Of a stretch of 64,000 nucleotides of DNA, positions 1 to 8,236 are shown in pieces; position 1 is the first letter of the stretch, and each line of letters starts with the position of its first letter. This stretch comes from Noviluteimonas caseinilytica. GTDB taxonomy: Bacteria; Pseudomonadota; Gammaproteobacteria; Xanthomonadales; Xanthomonadaceae. Under the pieces are notes generated by a model. The model did no database searches and was not told the origin of the DNA. It saw only the letters and a program-made list of their open reading frames with translations. The translations under genes and the position numbers were made by a program. Location of the stretch: positions 2,852,001-2,916,000 of the forward strand of contig NZ_AP024545.1 in assembly GCF_018406605.1 (NCBI RefSeq), written 5' to 3'.

Positions 1-572
1 GCCCACACGCCGAACGGCACGCGCGCCTGCAGGCCGATCGCCATGCGCTGCGCGTCGACGTCGTACAGCGTGTTGAGGGCTTCGACGTACAACGCGCCGA
101 TGTCGGAGTTCATGTCGCGCGCGGCGTTGGCGCGGGCGAGTTCCCACAGGCGGCGCTGGATTCGTTGGGTTTCCGCGCGCGCATCGCGCAGGTGTGCCGG
201 GTCCATGCTGGCGCCCTGCACGAACGACAGGCGCACATCGAGGTAGCGGGCGGTGAGGCGGCGCGCTTCGGTGCGTTCGGGCTCCGGCAGGAAATCGGCG
301 CGCAGGTAGGCGCCGCGGATCGCGCTCGCGTCGTCGCGCACGAGTTCCTTGCGGGCATCGAAGCGCTGCGCAACGATCCCGAAGGTGAAGGCCAGCATGA
401 AGGCGGTGAGCCCGAGGATCGCGCCCGACACGCCGGAGGCCGAGGATTCCTTCTCGTGGTCGGCGCGTTGCAATGACCACAGGCCCAGGCGCACGCCGGC
501 TTCAGCCGAGGCCATCACGACCAGGATCGTGCCGAAGAAGAACCCCCAGATGGGGATCGAATCCATGCTCAT
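1..572 (-). CDS. DUF4239-like membrane protein (3' end outside window)
   Basis: Partial gene, cut at its C-terminus by the window edge. The ATG at 572 opens a frame reading MSMDSIPIWGFFFGTILVVM, a first membrane segment, then a second one (GAILGLTAFMLAFTFGIVAQ) followed by RFDARKELVRDDASAIRGAY. That pattern, a two-segment membrane anchor followed by a soluble domain with FDAR and DDASAI motifs, matches DUF4239/bestrophin-like proteins. It is clearly paralogous to the gene at 4139-4921, which has AFTFSGAASRFEARRHLVSDE at the same place. Function unknown. It is divergent from the thioesterase at 658, with 85 bases between the two starts. Confidence 0.75.
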   Translation of the reverse strand, partial: MSMDSIPIWGFFFGTILVVMASAEAGVRLGLWSLQRADHEKESSASGVSGAILGLTAFMLAFTFGIVAQRFDARKELVRDDASAIRGAYLRADFLPEPERTEARRLTARYLDVRLSFVQGASMDPAHLRDARAETQRIQRRLWELARANAARDMNSDIGALYVEALNTLYDVDAQRMAIGLQARVPFGVW

Positions 573-657
573 GGCCGATGCTCGCAGCGCCGCACAGGCG
601 CCGAATCTAGCACCGCGCCGGCGTCCGGGTTTTCACGGTTCCCCCGTGGAAAACGGC

Positions 658-1071
658 ATGGCGACGCCGGCGACCCACACCACCACGCACCGCATCCGGT
701 TCTCCGACCTGGACCCGTACAGGCACATGCGCACCGCGATGTATCCGGCGTACTACGTCGACCACCGCATGGAGGCGCTGCGCGAACAGGCAGGGTGGGA
801 CCTGCGCACGCTCGAAGGGCTGCCCTTCATGACGTTCGTGAAGCGCATCGAGGTCGATTTCATCCGTCCCGTCGTCGGCGACCAGGTCGTCACCATCGCG
901 TCGTTCGTCCGCGCGTTCGTCGGCGCCGATGCGCTGATCGATTGCACGATGACGGATGCGCGCGGGGCGATCGCGTCGAAGTGCCGCATGGTGGTGGCCT
1001 ACGTCGACAAGGCGACGCAGCGGTCGGCGGACTGGCCGGCCGACGTGCGGGCGTTGTTCGACGAACGCTAG
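658..1071 (+). CDS. acyl-CoA thioesterase-like protein (hot-dog fold)
   Basis: 137 residues. The opening HRIRFSDLDPYRHMRTAMYP and the later FVKRIEVDFIRPVVGDQV fit the 4HBT/FadM-YbgC hot-dog thioesterases, which hydrolyse acyl-CoA in the cytoplasm. The Asp of the usual D-x-x-G-H-x-N site is present (SDLD), but the G-H-V-N-N stretch reads RHMRT, so substrate and activity are uncertain. The ATG at 658 was chosen because family similarity starts there; upstream in-frame starts only translate the neighbouring gene's antisense. Its stop overlaps the stop of the convergent gene at 1068 by four bases. Confidence 0.75.
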   Translation: MATPATHTTTHRIRFSDLDPYRHMRTAMYPAYYVDHRMEALREQAGWDLRTLEGLPFMTFVKRIEVDFIRPVVGDQVVTIASFVRAFVGADALIDCTMTDARGAIASKCRMVVAYVDKATQRSADWPADVRALFDER

Positions 1072-1517
1072 TACTGCTGCAGGTGGATGATCGTGCAGCC
1101 CGCCGATTGCATCGCGGCGGAAAACACGACGCCGCCGCCGGGCATCGGGCATTGGTAGAGCACGAGGTAACCCGGCTCCCCGGGGCGCTTGCTTTGTTCT
1201 TCCAGGATCGTCTTGCCGACGTCCACGCCCTTGCGCCATGAATCCGGATCCAGCGGCGTGCCGAACGGCGCCGGCGGCGGGGGCAGGGTGGTGACTTTTG
1301 CTGGCGGGGTGACGTCGGTGTCGCGCGGCGGCGGCGTGGGCAGCACTTCCGGGTTCGCGAGGCACTGGCCGCGGGTTTCGAGCAGCGTGCGTTCGCAGGC
1401 CGCGAGCGTGGTGTAGCGGCAGTCCATCGTGGTGGGCGTGACCGAACAGAAGTTCGCCGCGAGCGCGCCACCGCTCGTGCAGGCCAACGCTACGCCGATC
1501 AGGAGGTGCCTTGCCAT
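1068..1517 (-). CDS. small secreted cysteine-containing protein
   Basis: 149 residues from the ATG at 1517. The first 20 residues (MARHLLIGVALACTSGGALA, then ANF) form a good signal peptide with an Ala-x-Ala cleavage site. The mature start has Cys residues spaced as CSVTPTTMDCRYTTLAACER and GQCLANP, loosely like the secreted DUF3551 family. A Pro/Thr-rich linker follows, then a C-terminal part with two more Cys. Function unknown; probably periplasmic. An in-frame ATG four codons upstream (1529) is an alternative start. Confidence 0.6.
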   Translation of the reverse strand: MARHLLIGVALACTSGGALAANFCSVTPTTMDCRYTTLAACERTLLETRGQCLANPEVLPTPPPRDTDVTPPAKVTTLPPPPAPFGTPLDPDSWRKGVDVGKTILEEQSKRPGEPGYLVLYQCPMPGGGVVFSAAMQSAGCTIIHLQQY

Positions 1518-1638
1518 CGCGGGAAGCATGCGCCCGGTCGTGTATCGGTGGTGCGAGTGACCGCCCACGGCCACCGACGGCGTTGGCTTCAATGACAGGG
1601 CGGATCGATCGGAGATCCGGCAAGCAGGGGGAAGTGCC

Positions 1639-1866
1639 ATGTGGCTGATGAACGTCTATCGCGGGCGAGGAGGGGACTACATCCTGGTCCCACATCCGAA
1701 GAAGTATTCCGGCAGCGACGCGGGGCTGTACCTGGGCGTCGTGGCAGGCACGAGCCTGGGTGCCGAGATCTGCACGAAGATCGCGTTGCAGCTGACCGAA
1801 CATCCCTGTGCCCGGCTCACGCCGACACAGTTCTTCTACGGCCAGCCCCGGGACATGGTGGGCTGA
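1639..1866 (+). CDS. small hypothetical protein
   Basis: 75 residues beginning MWLMNVYRGRGGDYILVPHP. A purine-rich CAGGGGGA lies eight bases before the ATG and would serve as ribosome binding site. There is no signal peptide, membrane segment or motif I recognise. An overlapping frame starting at 1641 is Arg-rich and looks like a shadow. It lies 121 bases from the divergent secreted-protein gene and 43 bases before the lipase-like gene. Protein nature is likely but unproven. Confidence 0.5.
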   Translation: MWLMNVYRGRGGDYILVPHPKKYSGSDAGLYLGVVAGTSLGAEICTKIALQLTEHPCARLTPTQFFYGQPRDMVG

Positions 1867-1897
1867 AGCGTTGCGCGGTCGGCGACATCCCATGCAC

Positions 1898-1903
1898 TAG
1901 ACT
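1898..1903 (+). promoter_or_regulatory. -10 hexamer TAGACT of the lipase-like gene
   Basis: TAGACT ends six bases before the GTG start at 1910. A sigma70 transcript from here would start at or next to the GTG, giving a leaderless mRNA. No convincing -35 sits 16-18 bases upstream. Confidence 0.35.
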
Positions 1904-1909
1904 CGCCGG

Positions 1910-3037
1910 GTGCCGCCTTCCGACGAACACGCGATCGACCCGACCTCCCGCCTCGCAGCCGACCTGCGCGGCGTGGGCCGCCTCGCGATCGACGGCGTCA
2001 CCGGCGCGACCGACATCGTTGAAGCGATGCATGCGGCGATCGGGCACCTGCCCGCGATCCTCGGGCGCCCGGCGCCTGCCACCACGACGGGATTGACGGG
2101 ATTCGTGTATCGCAGCGTGCGGGGCGTGACGCGCCTCGTCGGTGCGGGCGTGGATCGCTCGCTGGCCGCGCTCGCGCCGGTGCTCGGCGGCGGTGGCGTG
2201 TCGCCGCAACGCGAGGCGTTGGTGGCGGCGATCAACGGGGTGCTCGGCGATCACCTGGAGACCAGCGGCAATCCGCTGGCGATCCGGATGCAGTTCCGCG
2301 TCGCGGGCGCGCCGCTCGAACGCGACGCGCTGCCCGCGAACACCCGCGGCAAATTGCTCGTCACGCTGCACGGCCTGTGCATGAACGACCTGCAGTGGCG
2401 TTACGCCGGACACGATCATGGCGAAGCGCTTGCCCGTGAACACGATTACACCCGCGTCGACCTGCACTACAACACCGGGCGCCCCGTCGCGGCGAACGGG
2501 CTCGCGTTCGCGACGTTGCTGGATCAACTCGTGCATGCATGGCCCGTGCCGGTCGAAGAGATCGTGCTGCTCTGCCACAGCATGGGCGGCCTGGTCGCGC
2601 GCCGTGCGCTCGAGGCCGGGCTGCGCGAACAGCTTGCGTGGACGCAACGTCCGGTCCGCATCGTGTTCCTCGGCACGCCGCACCACGGCGCGCCGCTCGA
2701 ACGCGCGGGTGCGTGGGCCGACCAGTTGATCGCGATCAGCCCGTACAGCGCGCCGTTCGTGAAACTCGGGAAGGTGCGCAGCGCAGGCATCACCGATTTG
2801 CGGCACGGCACGCCGGGCGATGCGCCGAAGGTGCCGAAGCATGTGCGCCTGTACGCGATCGCCGCGCGCACCGACGGGCTCGTCCCGGTGGCCAGCGCTT
2901 TCGGCGAACACGACGATCCGGCACGCAACCTGCGCATCCCGGCTTCGCGCCGCTGGCTGTCGACGGACACGCACCATCTCGGCCTGCTCGGCAGCGAGGC
3001 CGTTTACCAGCGCCTCGCGCGCTGGCTGCGACGCTGA
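1910..3037 (+). CDS. alpha/beta hydrolase, PGAP1/lipase-like
   Basis: 375 residues. The C-terminal two thirds are an alpha/beta hydrolase: LLVTLHGLCMNDLQW (oxyanion region), nucleophile elbow LLCHSMGGLVARRALE (Ser of CHSMGG), FLGTPHHGAPLERAG as in triacylglycerol lipases and PGAP1-like esterases, Asp in ARTDGLVPV and His in THHLGLLG. The N-terminal 110 residues are helical and not recognised. No signal peptide, so probably cytoplasmic or membrane-associated. The GTG at 1910 is preceded by a -10-like TAGACT rather than a Shine-Dalgarno sequence. The natural ester substrate cannot be told from sequence. Confidence 0.8.
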   Translation: MPPSDEHAIDPTSRLAADLRGVGRLAIDGVTGATDIVEAMHAAIGHLPAILGRPAPATTTGLTGFVYRSVRGVTRLVGAGVDRSLAALAPVLGGGGVSPQREALVAAINGVLGDHLETSGNPLAIRMQFRVAGAPLERDALPANTRGKLLVTLHGLCMNDLQWRYAGHDHGEALAREHDYTRVDLHYNTGRPVAANGLAFATLLDQLVHAWPVPVEEIVLLCHSMGGLVARRALEAGLREQLAWTQRPVRIVFLGTPHHGAPLERAGAWADQLIAISPYSAPFVKLGKVRSAGITDLRHGTPGDAPKVPKHVRLYAIAARTDGLVPVASAFGEHDDPARNLRIPASRRWLSTDTHHLGLLGSEAVYQRLARWLRR

Positions 3038-3042
3038 CGGCC

Positions 3043-3486
3043 ATGACGCAGCCTTACACCTGGTTCTTCTGGGCCGCCCTGTCGGCCTGCTTCGCCGCGC
3101 TCACCGCGATCTTCGCGAAGATCGGCATCCAGGGCGTCGATTCGGATTTCGCCACGCTCATCCGCACGGTGGTGATTGTGTTCGTGCTCGCCGCGTTCGT
3201 CGGCGTGGCGGGCAAGTGGAGCGATCCGCGCTTGCTGCCGCCGCGCACGCTGCTGTTCCTCGCGCTGTCGGCGCTGGCGACCGGTGCGTCGTGGGTTTGC
3301 TATTTCCGCGCGCTGCAACTCGGGCACGCTTCGCAGGTCGCGCCCGTCGACAAGTTCAGCCTCGTGCTGGTCGCGGTGTTCGCGTACGCCTTCCTCGGCG
3401 AGCGACCGACGCTGCGCGAATGGACGGGCATCGCGCTGGTGGCGATGGGCGTGCTGGTGCTGGCGATACCCGCGCGCAAGGCGTGA
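3043..3486 (+). CDS. EamA-family transporter, single-domain (5 TM)
   Basis: 147 residues, starting MTQPYTWFFWAALSACFAAL five bases after the hydrolase stop, so probably co-transcribed with it. It has about five hydrophobic segments and the EamA/DMT signatures TAIFAKIGIQGVDSDFATLIR and a C-terminal FLGERPTLREWTGIALVAMG. Most DMT exporters have two EamA repeats (about 300 residues). This is a one-repeat form of the sort that works as a dimer. Substrate unknown. Confidence 0.8.
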   Translation: MTQPYTWFFWAALSACFAALTAIFAKIGIQGVDSDFATLIRTVVIVFVLAAFVGVAGKWSDPRLLPPRTLLFLALSALATGASWVCYFRALQLGHASQVAPVDKFSLVLVAVFAYAFLGERPTLREWTGIALVAMGVLVLAIPARKA

Positions 3487-3528
3487 CCGGGCCGGGGCGC
3501 GAGGCACCGGCCGATCACGCGTGACGCA

Positions 3529-3789
3529 TCAGCCCTGCGGGACCAGCGATCCGGTCTTCGCGTCGAACACGGGCGTGGAGGTGTTGGTGCCCTGCACGAG
3601 GCGGATCGCTTCCAGGCAGTCGTCCAGCGAGGGGTAGGGACCGCCCGTCGCGAGCAGGCCGTCGACGGCGAACAGGCGCCATCGCCATTCGGCCAGGTCG
3701 TGGTGCTGGTACACCTCGAAGCCCATCGACGCCTCCGCGCGCACGATGTCCATACCGGGTACAACGCGCCGCGTTGCACGGACGGCCAT
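3529..3789 (-). CDS. DUF1508 (YegP-like) protein
   Basis: 86 residues. GFEVYQHHDLAEWRWRLFAV followed by DGLLATGGPYPSLDDCLEAI and RLVQG is the DUF1508/YegP repeat (aromatic strand, W-R-W-R-L, a loop ending in Y/P, helix with C-x-x-A-I). One repeat only, whereas E. coli YegP has two. The exact start is unclear: ATG 3789 or ATG 3753, neither with a good ribosome site. The role of the family is not established. Confidence 0.7.
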   Translation of the reverse strand: MAVRATRRVVPGMDIVRAEASMGFEVYQHHDLAEWRWRLFAVDGLLATGGPYPSLDDCLEAIRLVQGTNTSTPVFDAKTGSLVPQG

Positions 3790-3804
3790 GTGACAACGTG
3801 TGGA

Positions 3805-4074
3805 TCAGGCGATGCGGGCGCTGTCTTCGATGAGGGCACGCAAGTTGCTGGAGACCGCGACCTCCATGGTCACGAAGGCGTACTGGCGCGCATCGACCTG
3901 ATTGTTGATGTCGGCGCAGACGTCTTCGGGGAGCTCGGTGCAATTGATGGTCCCGAGCAGCGCCGAGACCGGCCCGCAATCCATCTCCGCGGCGCGCGGG
4001 GCGAGCATGCAATCGGCCGAAAGGACGAAGCCATCCCGACAGGAGAAGACGTTGAGCCGCATGGGATCGGTCAC
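3805..4074 (-). CDS. small hypothetical protein
   Basis: Up to 89 residues (MTDPMRLNVFSCRDGFVLSA at the start); the second Met at 4062 may be the true start. Composition is that of a soluble protein: mixed acidic and polar residues, five Cys, DVCADINNQVDARQYAFVTM near the middle. No recognised domain. It lies 15 bases upstream of the DUF1508 gene on the same strand, so the two could be co-transcribed. Called on codon usage and amino-acid balance only. Confidence 0.45.
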   Translation of the reverse strand: MTDPMRLNVFSCRDGFVLSADCMLAPRAAEMDCGPVSALLGTINCTELPEDVCADINNQVDARQYAFVTMEVAVSSNLRALIEDSARIA

Positions 4075-4138
4075 GTTCGTGGAAGGTGCGTGACGAGACT
4101 ACGCCTGTGCGCCGGTCCCTGCTTTCAGGTGGCTGAAT

Positions 4139-4921
4139 TCACCGCATGGTCTTCCCGAGTTCGATGAGCACCTGGTCGGCCTGGTCGATGCGGATCAGAC
4201 CCAGGCGCGGGAATTCCAGGTCCACGATCACGAACACGCTCAGCGCCAGCGTGGCGGCGAAGGTGGTGGTGTGGAGCCAGCTGCGCTCGCGGCCGATGGC
4301 GGTGCCGTACCCCACCAGCAGTGCGCCGAGCAGGCACAGGGCGCCGAGCAGCACGAAGATGACGACCGGCGGGTGGTTCTGCGTGGCCGTCGCGCGCGTG
4401 GTGGTGATGTCGATCATGTCGTTCAACGCGGGCAACAGCAGCAGGCACGCGCGGGATTCCACGCCGGTGCGGCTGCAGGCGGCAACCGATTGCGTCCAGA
4501 TCGCCGACTGCAAGGCGACGCCGGCGTCCAGGCGCGCCCGCGCGTGGTCGATGTCGTCGACATCGCGGTACGTGGCCACGCGCGCATCCACGTAACGGCG
4601 GAACAGCGCGCGCAACGCGGGCTGCGCATCGGACGGCAGCAGGTCGAGGCGCAGGTACGCGGTGCCGATCGTGTTGGCTTCGTCGGAGACGAGGTGCCGG
4701 CGCGCTTCGAATCGCGAGGCTGCGCCGGAGAAGGTGAAGGCGATCATCAGCCCGAGCAGGCCGAACACCGCAGTGTCCACCGCGCCGGCCCCGGACTTCG
4801 CACCATCGGGATCGCGCGCCAGGCGCACGCGCGCGATGCGGCGCCCGATTTCCGAACACACCAGCATCCCCAGGAACAACAGCAGGACCGCGAGCGCGGT
4901 GGCTTCGGCCAGGTGGATCAT
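4139..4921 (-). CDS. DUF4239-like membrane protein
   Basis: 260 residues from the ATG at 4921 (MIHLAEATALAVLLLFLGML). Two N-terminal membrane segments, the second followed by RFEARRHLVSDEANTIGTAY, then a soluble helical region and two C-terminal hydrophobic segments (VVIFVLLGALCLLGALLVGY and a later one). This is the DUF4239/bestrophin-like architecture and a paralogue of the gene at 1-572. It starts 67 bases after the c-di-GMP gene on the same strand and may be the last gene of that operon. Function unknown. Confidence 0.8.
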   Translation of the reverse strand: MIHLAEATALAVLLLFLGMLVCSEIGRRIARVRLARDPDGAKSGAGAVDTAVFGLLGLMIAFTFSGAASRFEARRHLVSDEANTIGTAYLRLDLLPSDAQPALRALFRRYVDARVATYRDVDDIDHARARLDAGVALQSAIWTQSVAACSRTGVESRACLLLLPALNDMIDITTTRATATQNHPPVVIFVLLGALCLLGALLVGYGTAIGRERSWLHTTTFAATLALSVFVIVDLEFPRLGLIRIDQADQVLIELGKTMR

Positions 4922-4988
4922 CGGCGCACCGTCTCGTTCGCGGGAATCCCTTTTCGTGCAACGCAATCGGACAATGGATTGCGGCCAT

Positions 4989-7409
4989 TCATCGCAGCGG
5001 CGCGCCTGCGAGCAGGAACTGGCGGAAGTCCGGCGGGGCCACCGCGCGGCTGTAGAAGAAGCCTTGCAGCGTGTCGCAGCCGGCATCGCGCAGGAACGCG
5101 GCCTGTTCGGCGGTCTCCACGCCTTCGGCCACCACCGCGAAGCGCAATTCGCGGCTCATGGTGATGATCGCGCGGCACAAGGTGGCGGCGTACGCATCCT
5201 CCATCGCGCCGGCGACGAACACGCGATCGATCTTGATCTCGTCGATCGGCAGGTGGCGCAGCAGGGCCAGGCTCGAATAGCCGGTGCCGAAGTCGTCGAG
5301 CGAAATGCGCACGCCCGAATCGCGCACGCGCCGCAGCATCGCGACGAGGTTCGGCGTGTCTTCCATGATCGCGCTCTCGGTGATCTCCAGCTTCAGTTGC
5401 TCGGCGGGGACGCCGGCGAGGCGCAAGGCCTTGCGGATGTCGTCTTCGAACGTGGGGCGTCGCAATTGCACGGCCGAAACGTTCACCGAAATCGGGCGCG
5501 CGCCACCGAATTCGCGCATCCATTGCGCCTGCAACGCGAGCACCGCATGCAGCACCCAGTCGCCCAGCGGCACGATGAAGCCGGTTTCCTCGGCGACGGA
5601 AATGAAATCGGCGGGCGACACCACGCCCATGTCCGGGCTCGTCCAGCGCAGCAACGCTTCGGCCCCGGTGATGTGGCCGGTGGCGGCCGCGACGAGCGGC
5701 TGCAGGTGGAAATGGAAGTGCCCGTGGTCGAGCGCATCGCGCATGCGCGCGGTGATCGCGACGCGGTGTGCGATCGCGCGCGCCTGTTCGGTCGAATAGG
5801 CCGCCACGCGATTGCGGCCCTGCTGCTTGGCGAGGTTGAGCGCGAGATCGCTTTCGCCCAGCAGGCGCAGCGCGTCGCTGTCCTGCGTGGCGAGCGTGAG
5901 GCCGGCGCTGCACGTCATGTAGATCGGTTCGCCGTCGAACTGGAAGGGTTCGCCGAGCGCCTGCGTGGCCAGCGTAGCGAGGCGATGCACCTCCTCGAGG
6001 TTGCAGCCGGGGCACACGAGCGCGAAATCGTCGCCGCCCACGCGGCCCACGACGCAATGGTGCGCCTCGGCGATGCCGGACAAGCGCGCCGCCGCCTGCG
6101 TGAGCACCGCATCGCCCGCGCCGTAGCCGAGCGTGTCGTTGACCTGGTGCAGGCGATCCAGGTTGAGCAGCGCGATGCCGCCCGTACCGTCGCCGCGCTC
6201 GGCGAGCATGCGGTCGATGCGGCCGCGCATGGCGGCGCGGTTGGGGAGGCCGGTGAGTTCGTCGATGGTGGCGAGGCGCTCGAGGCCCTGGCGTTGCGCG
6301 ACGCGATCGGTGACATCCTGGAAATACACCGTGACGCCGTTGGCCGACGGAAACACGCGGCTTTCGAACCAGCGCCCGAGCGACGAATAGTGTTCCTCGA
6401 TTTCCACCGCCCGCTGCGTGTCCATGGCTTTCCGGATCGCCATGCGCAGCGGGATCCCTTCGCGTGGCACCAGTTGCTCCACGGTGCGCCCGACCAGCGC
6501 GGCCGCCGGCACGCCGATGATGTCGGCCGCCTTCGCATTCGCGTACGTGACCGTGCCCGCCGGATCGATGGCGATGTACGCATCGGTGATGCGTTCGAAG
6601 ACCTGGCGCAGTTCGGACTCGCGGTGCGCGCGCTCGGCTTCGAACTTGTCGCGGTACGTGAGCGAGTAGAAGACGTCGCGCAACGGATAGTCCATCAGCG
6701 TCGTCGGCGCGGCGGTGTGTTCGACGTAGCGCAGGTAGCCCACCGCCAGCAGCGAATACAACGTGCCCACGATCGCCTTGCCGGTGACGCTGGCCGCCAG
6801 CAGGTCCGCGTAGTCGGGGCGCTCGAAGAACGCGCCGGTGACGAAGGCGAAGGCGTCGAACACCAGGGCGCCGGTCAGCGCGATCCAGGTGCGCAGCACC
6901 GGCATGCGCGGCAGCAGGCGCCCGGCCGCGGTGTACAGCACGACCAGCAGCAACACATCCAGCACGAGCGCCACGGTGCCGACCGCGGTGACGCGCGCGC
7001 CCTGGCTGAAGAGTGCCCCGTCGACGGACAACAGGTTCAACGTGCCCGCGCTGTGCAAATGCCGGCTCACGACCCAGAGCAGGATAGTCATCGTCAGGTT
7101 GGCGAACAGCACGCCGTAGATCAGCTTGCGCGCTTCCAGCGCATCCTCGCGCACGTACACCAGGAACAACGCGAGCAGGCTGGCGCCGAAGGGCAGCGTG
7201 GACGGGCTGACTACCATGCCGTGCCAGAGCGCGACGTACACGGTGGACGCCAGCACTGCCTGGATCGGCTGGAACACGCCCAGCACGACGTACAGCGGCG
7301 TGAGCCCGAACCGCCATCGCAGGCGGAACAATCCGAGCACGATCAGCGCCAGTCCCAGCGCCTCCGCCAGGAACACCAGGATCGGACGCGGGTCCGCCAT
7401 GAACGCCAT
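4989..7409 (-). CDS. VUT/YhhQ-like membrane domain-PAS-GGDEF-EAL c-di-GMP protein
   Basis: 806 residues. Residues 1-230 hold six or seven membrane segments resembling the queuosine-precursor transporter YhhQ (VUT family): EDALEARKLIYGVLFANL, RVTAVGTVALVLDVLLL and FDAFAFVTGAFFERPDYADL line up with YhhQ regions. A PAS domain spans about 265-370, GGDEF about 375-540, EAL about 555-800. The GGDEF signature is GGDDF (458-462) and the usual D-x-F-K reads DRLH, so cyclase activity is doubtful. The EAL domain keeps E584-A-L, NVSAVQL, EITES, LDDFGTGYSSL, KID and AEGVET, so c-di-GMP phosphodiesterase activity is likely. It starts seven bases after the QueC-like gene and is probably co-transcribed with it. 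ATG 7400 is an alternative start. Confidence 0.85.
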   Translation of the reverse strand: MAFMADPRPILVFLAEALGLALIVLGLFRLRWRFGLTPLYVVLGVFQPIQAVLASTVYVALWHGMVVSPSTLPFGASLLALFLVYVREDALEARKLIYGVLFANLTMTILLWVVSRHLHSAGTLNLLSVDGALFSQGARVTAVGTVALVLDVLLLVVLYTAAGRLLPRMPVLRTWIALTGALVFDAFAFVTGAFFERPDYADLLAASVTGKAIVGTLYSLLAVGYLRYVEHTAAPTTLMDYPLRDVFYSLTYRDKFEAERAHRESELRQVFERITDAYIAIDPAGTVTYANAKAADIIGVPAAALVGRTVEQLVPREGIPLRMAIRKAMDTQRAVEIEEHYSSLGRWFESRVFPSANGVTVYFQDVTDRVAQRQGLERLATIDELTGLPNRAAMRGRIDRMLAERGDGTGGIALLNLDRLHQVNDTLGYGAGDAVLTQAAARLSGIAEAHHCVVGRVGGDDFALVCPGCNLEEVHRLATLATQALGEPFQFDGEPIYMTCSAGLTLATQDSDALRLLGESDLALNLAKQQGRNRVAAYSTEQARAIAHRVAITARMRDALDHGHFHFHLQPLVAAATGHITGAEALLRWTSPDMGVVSPADFISVAEETGFIVPLGDWVLHAVLALQAQWMREFGGARPISVNVSAVQLRRPTFEDDIRKALRLAGVPAEQLKLEITESAIMEDTPNLVAMLRRVRDSGVRISLDDFGTGYSSLALLRHLPIDEIKIDRVFVAGAMEDAYAATLCRAIITMSRELRFAVVAEGVETAEQAAFLRDAGCDTLQGFFYSRAVAPPDFRQFLLAGAPLR

Positions 7410-7416
7410 GGACGGA

Positions 7417-8229
7417 TTAGGACACTGTTCGCGCCATCGGGCGTGAAGCCCGCGCCTCCCGGTGTTTCAGCACGATGCGCCGCGCGGCGTTGCGCAACGG
7501 CAGCAGCGTCATGCGATAGACGGTGCCCAGCGCGCGCCGCGGGCGCGACACGCGCCAGCCGAAGCCTTGCTTGATCGAGGCCAGGCACGGGTTGCACAAG
7601 CCGCACGGCGTGCCGGCGCGCGTGGGGTGGTGGCAGAACCAGGTCATCCCCATCAGGCGCATCCAGCCTTCGCGTTGCGCCTGCGCGACCATCTGTTGTC
7701 GCGTGGTGCGCACCAAGGGCAGGCCGAAGGCGCCGAAGAGCAGGGAGGCATCCGGATCGGGCGCGCCGGGCGGAATGTGGAACGAGGCGTAGCCCTGCGG
7801 CGTTTCCATCGGCGCGATGTTCGCCTGCAGCATCACGCCCGCGCCGTGCAAGGCGCATTCGCAACTCAGTTCGATGCCGCGCAACCGCTGTTGCCGGCAG
7901 TAACGCGAGAGCCACGCGTACTGGTTGCCCATGCCGTACCTGGCCGCCAGGCGCGCGTAGCCGGCGTCCAGTTCGGCGTCGGGTGCGATGTCGGAGACGC
8001 GCGAGACCTGCGTCGGTCGCAGCAGCGCATGCGCGCGCGGATACGCATCGAACAACGCGTCGCGGATCGCGTCCATGGTGTCGAACTCGAACTGCGTGGA
8101 TGCGCGCGTGTCGTCGATCAGGTACACCGGCGCGACCGGCAGGCGGTGTTCGAGCAGCAGCTGCAGCAGGCGGAACGTGGAATCCCAGCCGCCGGTCCAG
8201 AACAGGTTGACGGGGGTGTCGCGCGACAA
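7417..8229 (-). CDS. QueC-like PP-loop enzyme (7-cyano-7-deazaguanine synthase-like)
   Basis: 270 residues from a TTG at 8229. NLFWTGGWDSTFRLL is a PP-loop ATP-binding motif (S-G-G-x-D-S type), and FCHHPTRAGTPCGLCNPCL gives four Cys spaced C-x9-C-x2-C-x2-C, close to the zinc site of QueC. QueC makes preQ0 from CDG with ATP and ammonia. The middle of the protein is divergent, so a related adenylating or amidating reaction is equally possible. No ATG fits: the only one upstream (8415) lies inside the CDF gene, and the TTG has GGGAGA as ribosome site. It is followed after seven bases by the VUT-GGDEF-EAL gene. Confidence 0.65.
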   Translation of the reverse strand: MSRDTPVNLFWTGGWDSTFRLLQLLLEHRLPVAPVYLIDDTRASTQFEFDTMDAIRDALFDAYPRAHALLRPTQVSRVSDIAPDAELDAGYARLAARYGMGNQYAWLSRYCRQQRLRGIELSCECALHGAGVMLQANIAPMETPQGYASFHIPPGAPDPDASLLFGAFGLPLVRTTRQQMVAQAQREGWMRLMGMTWFCHHPTRAGTPCGLCNPCLASIKQGFGWRVSRPRRALGTVYRMTLLPLRNAARRIVLKHREARASRPMARTVS

Positions 8230-8236
8230 GCGAAGA

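Noticed and set aside
4662..7574. 970-codon open frame on the plus strand
   Set aside because: Antisense to the PAS-GGDEF-EAL gene; Arg/His/Gln-rich with no recognisable domain.
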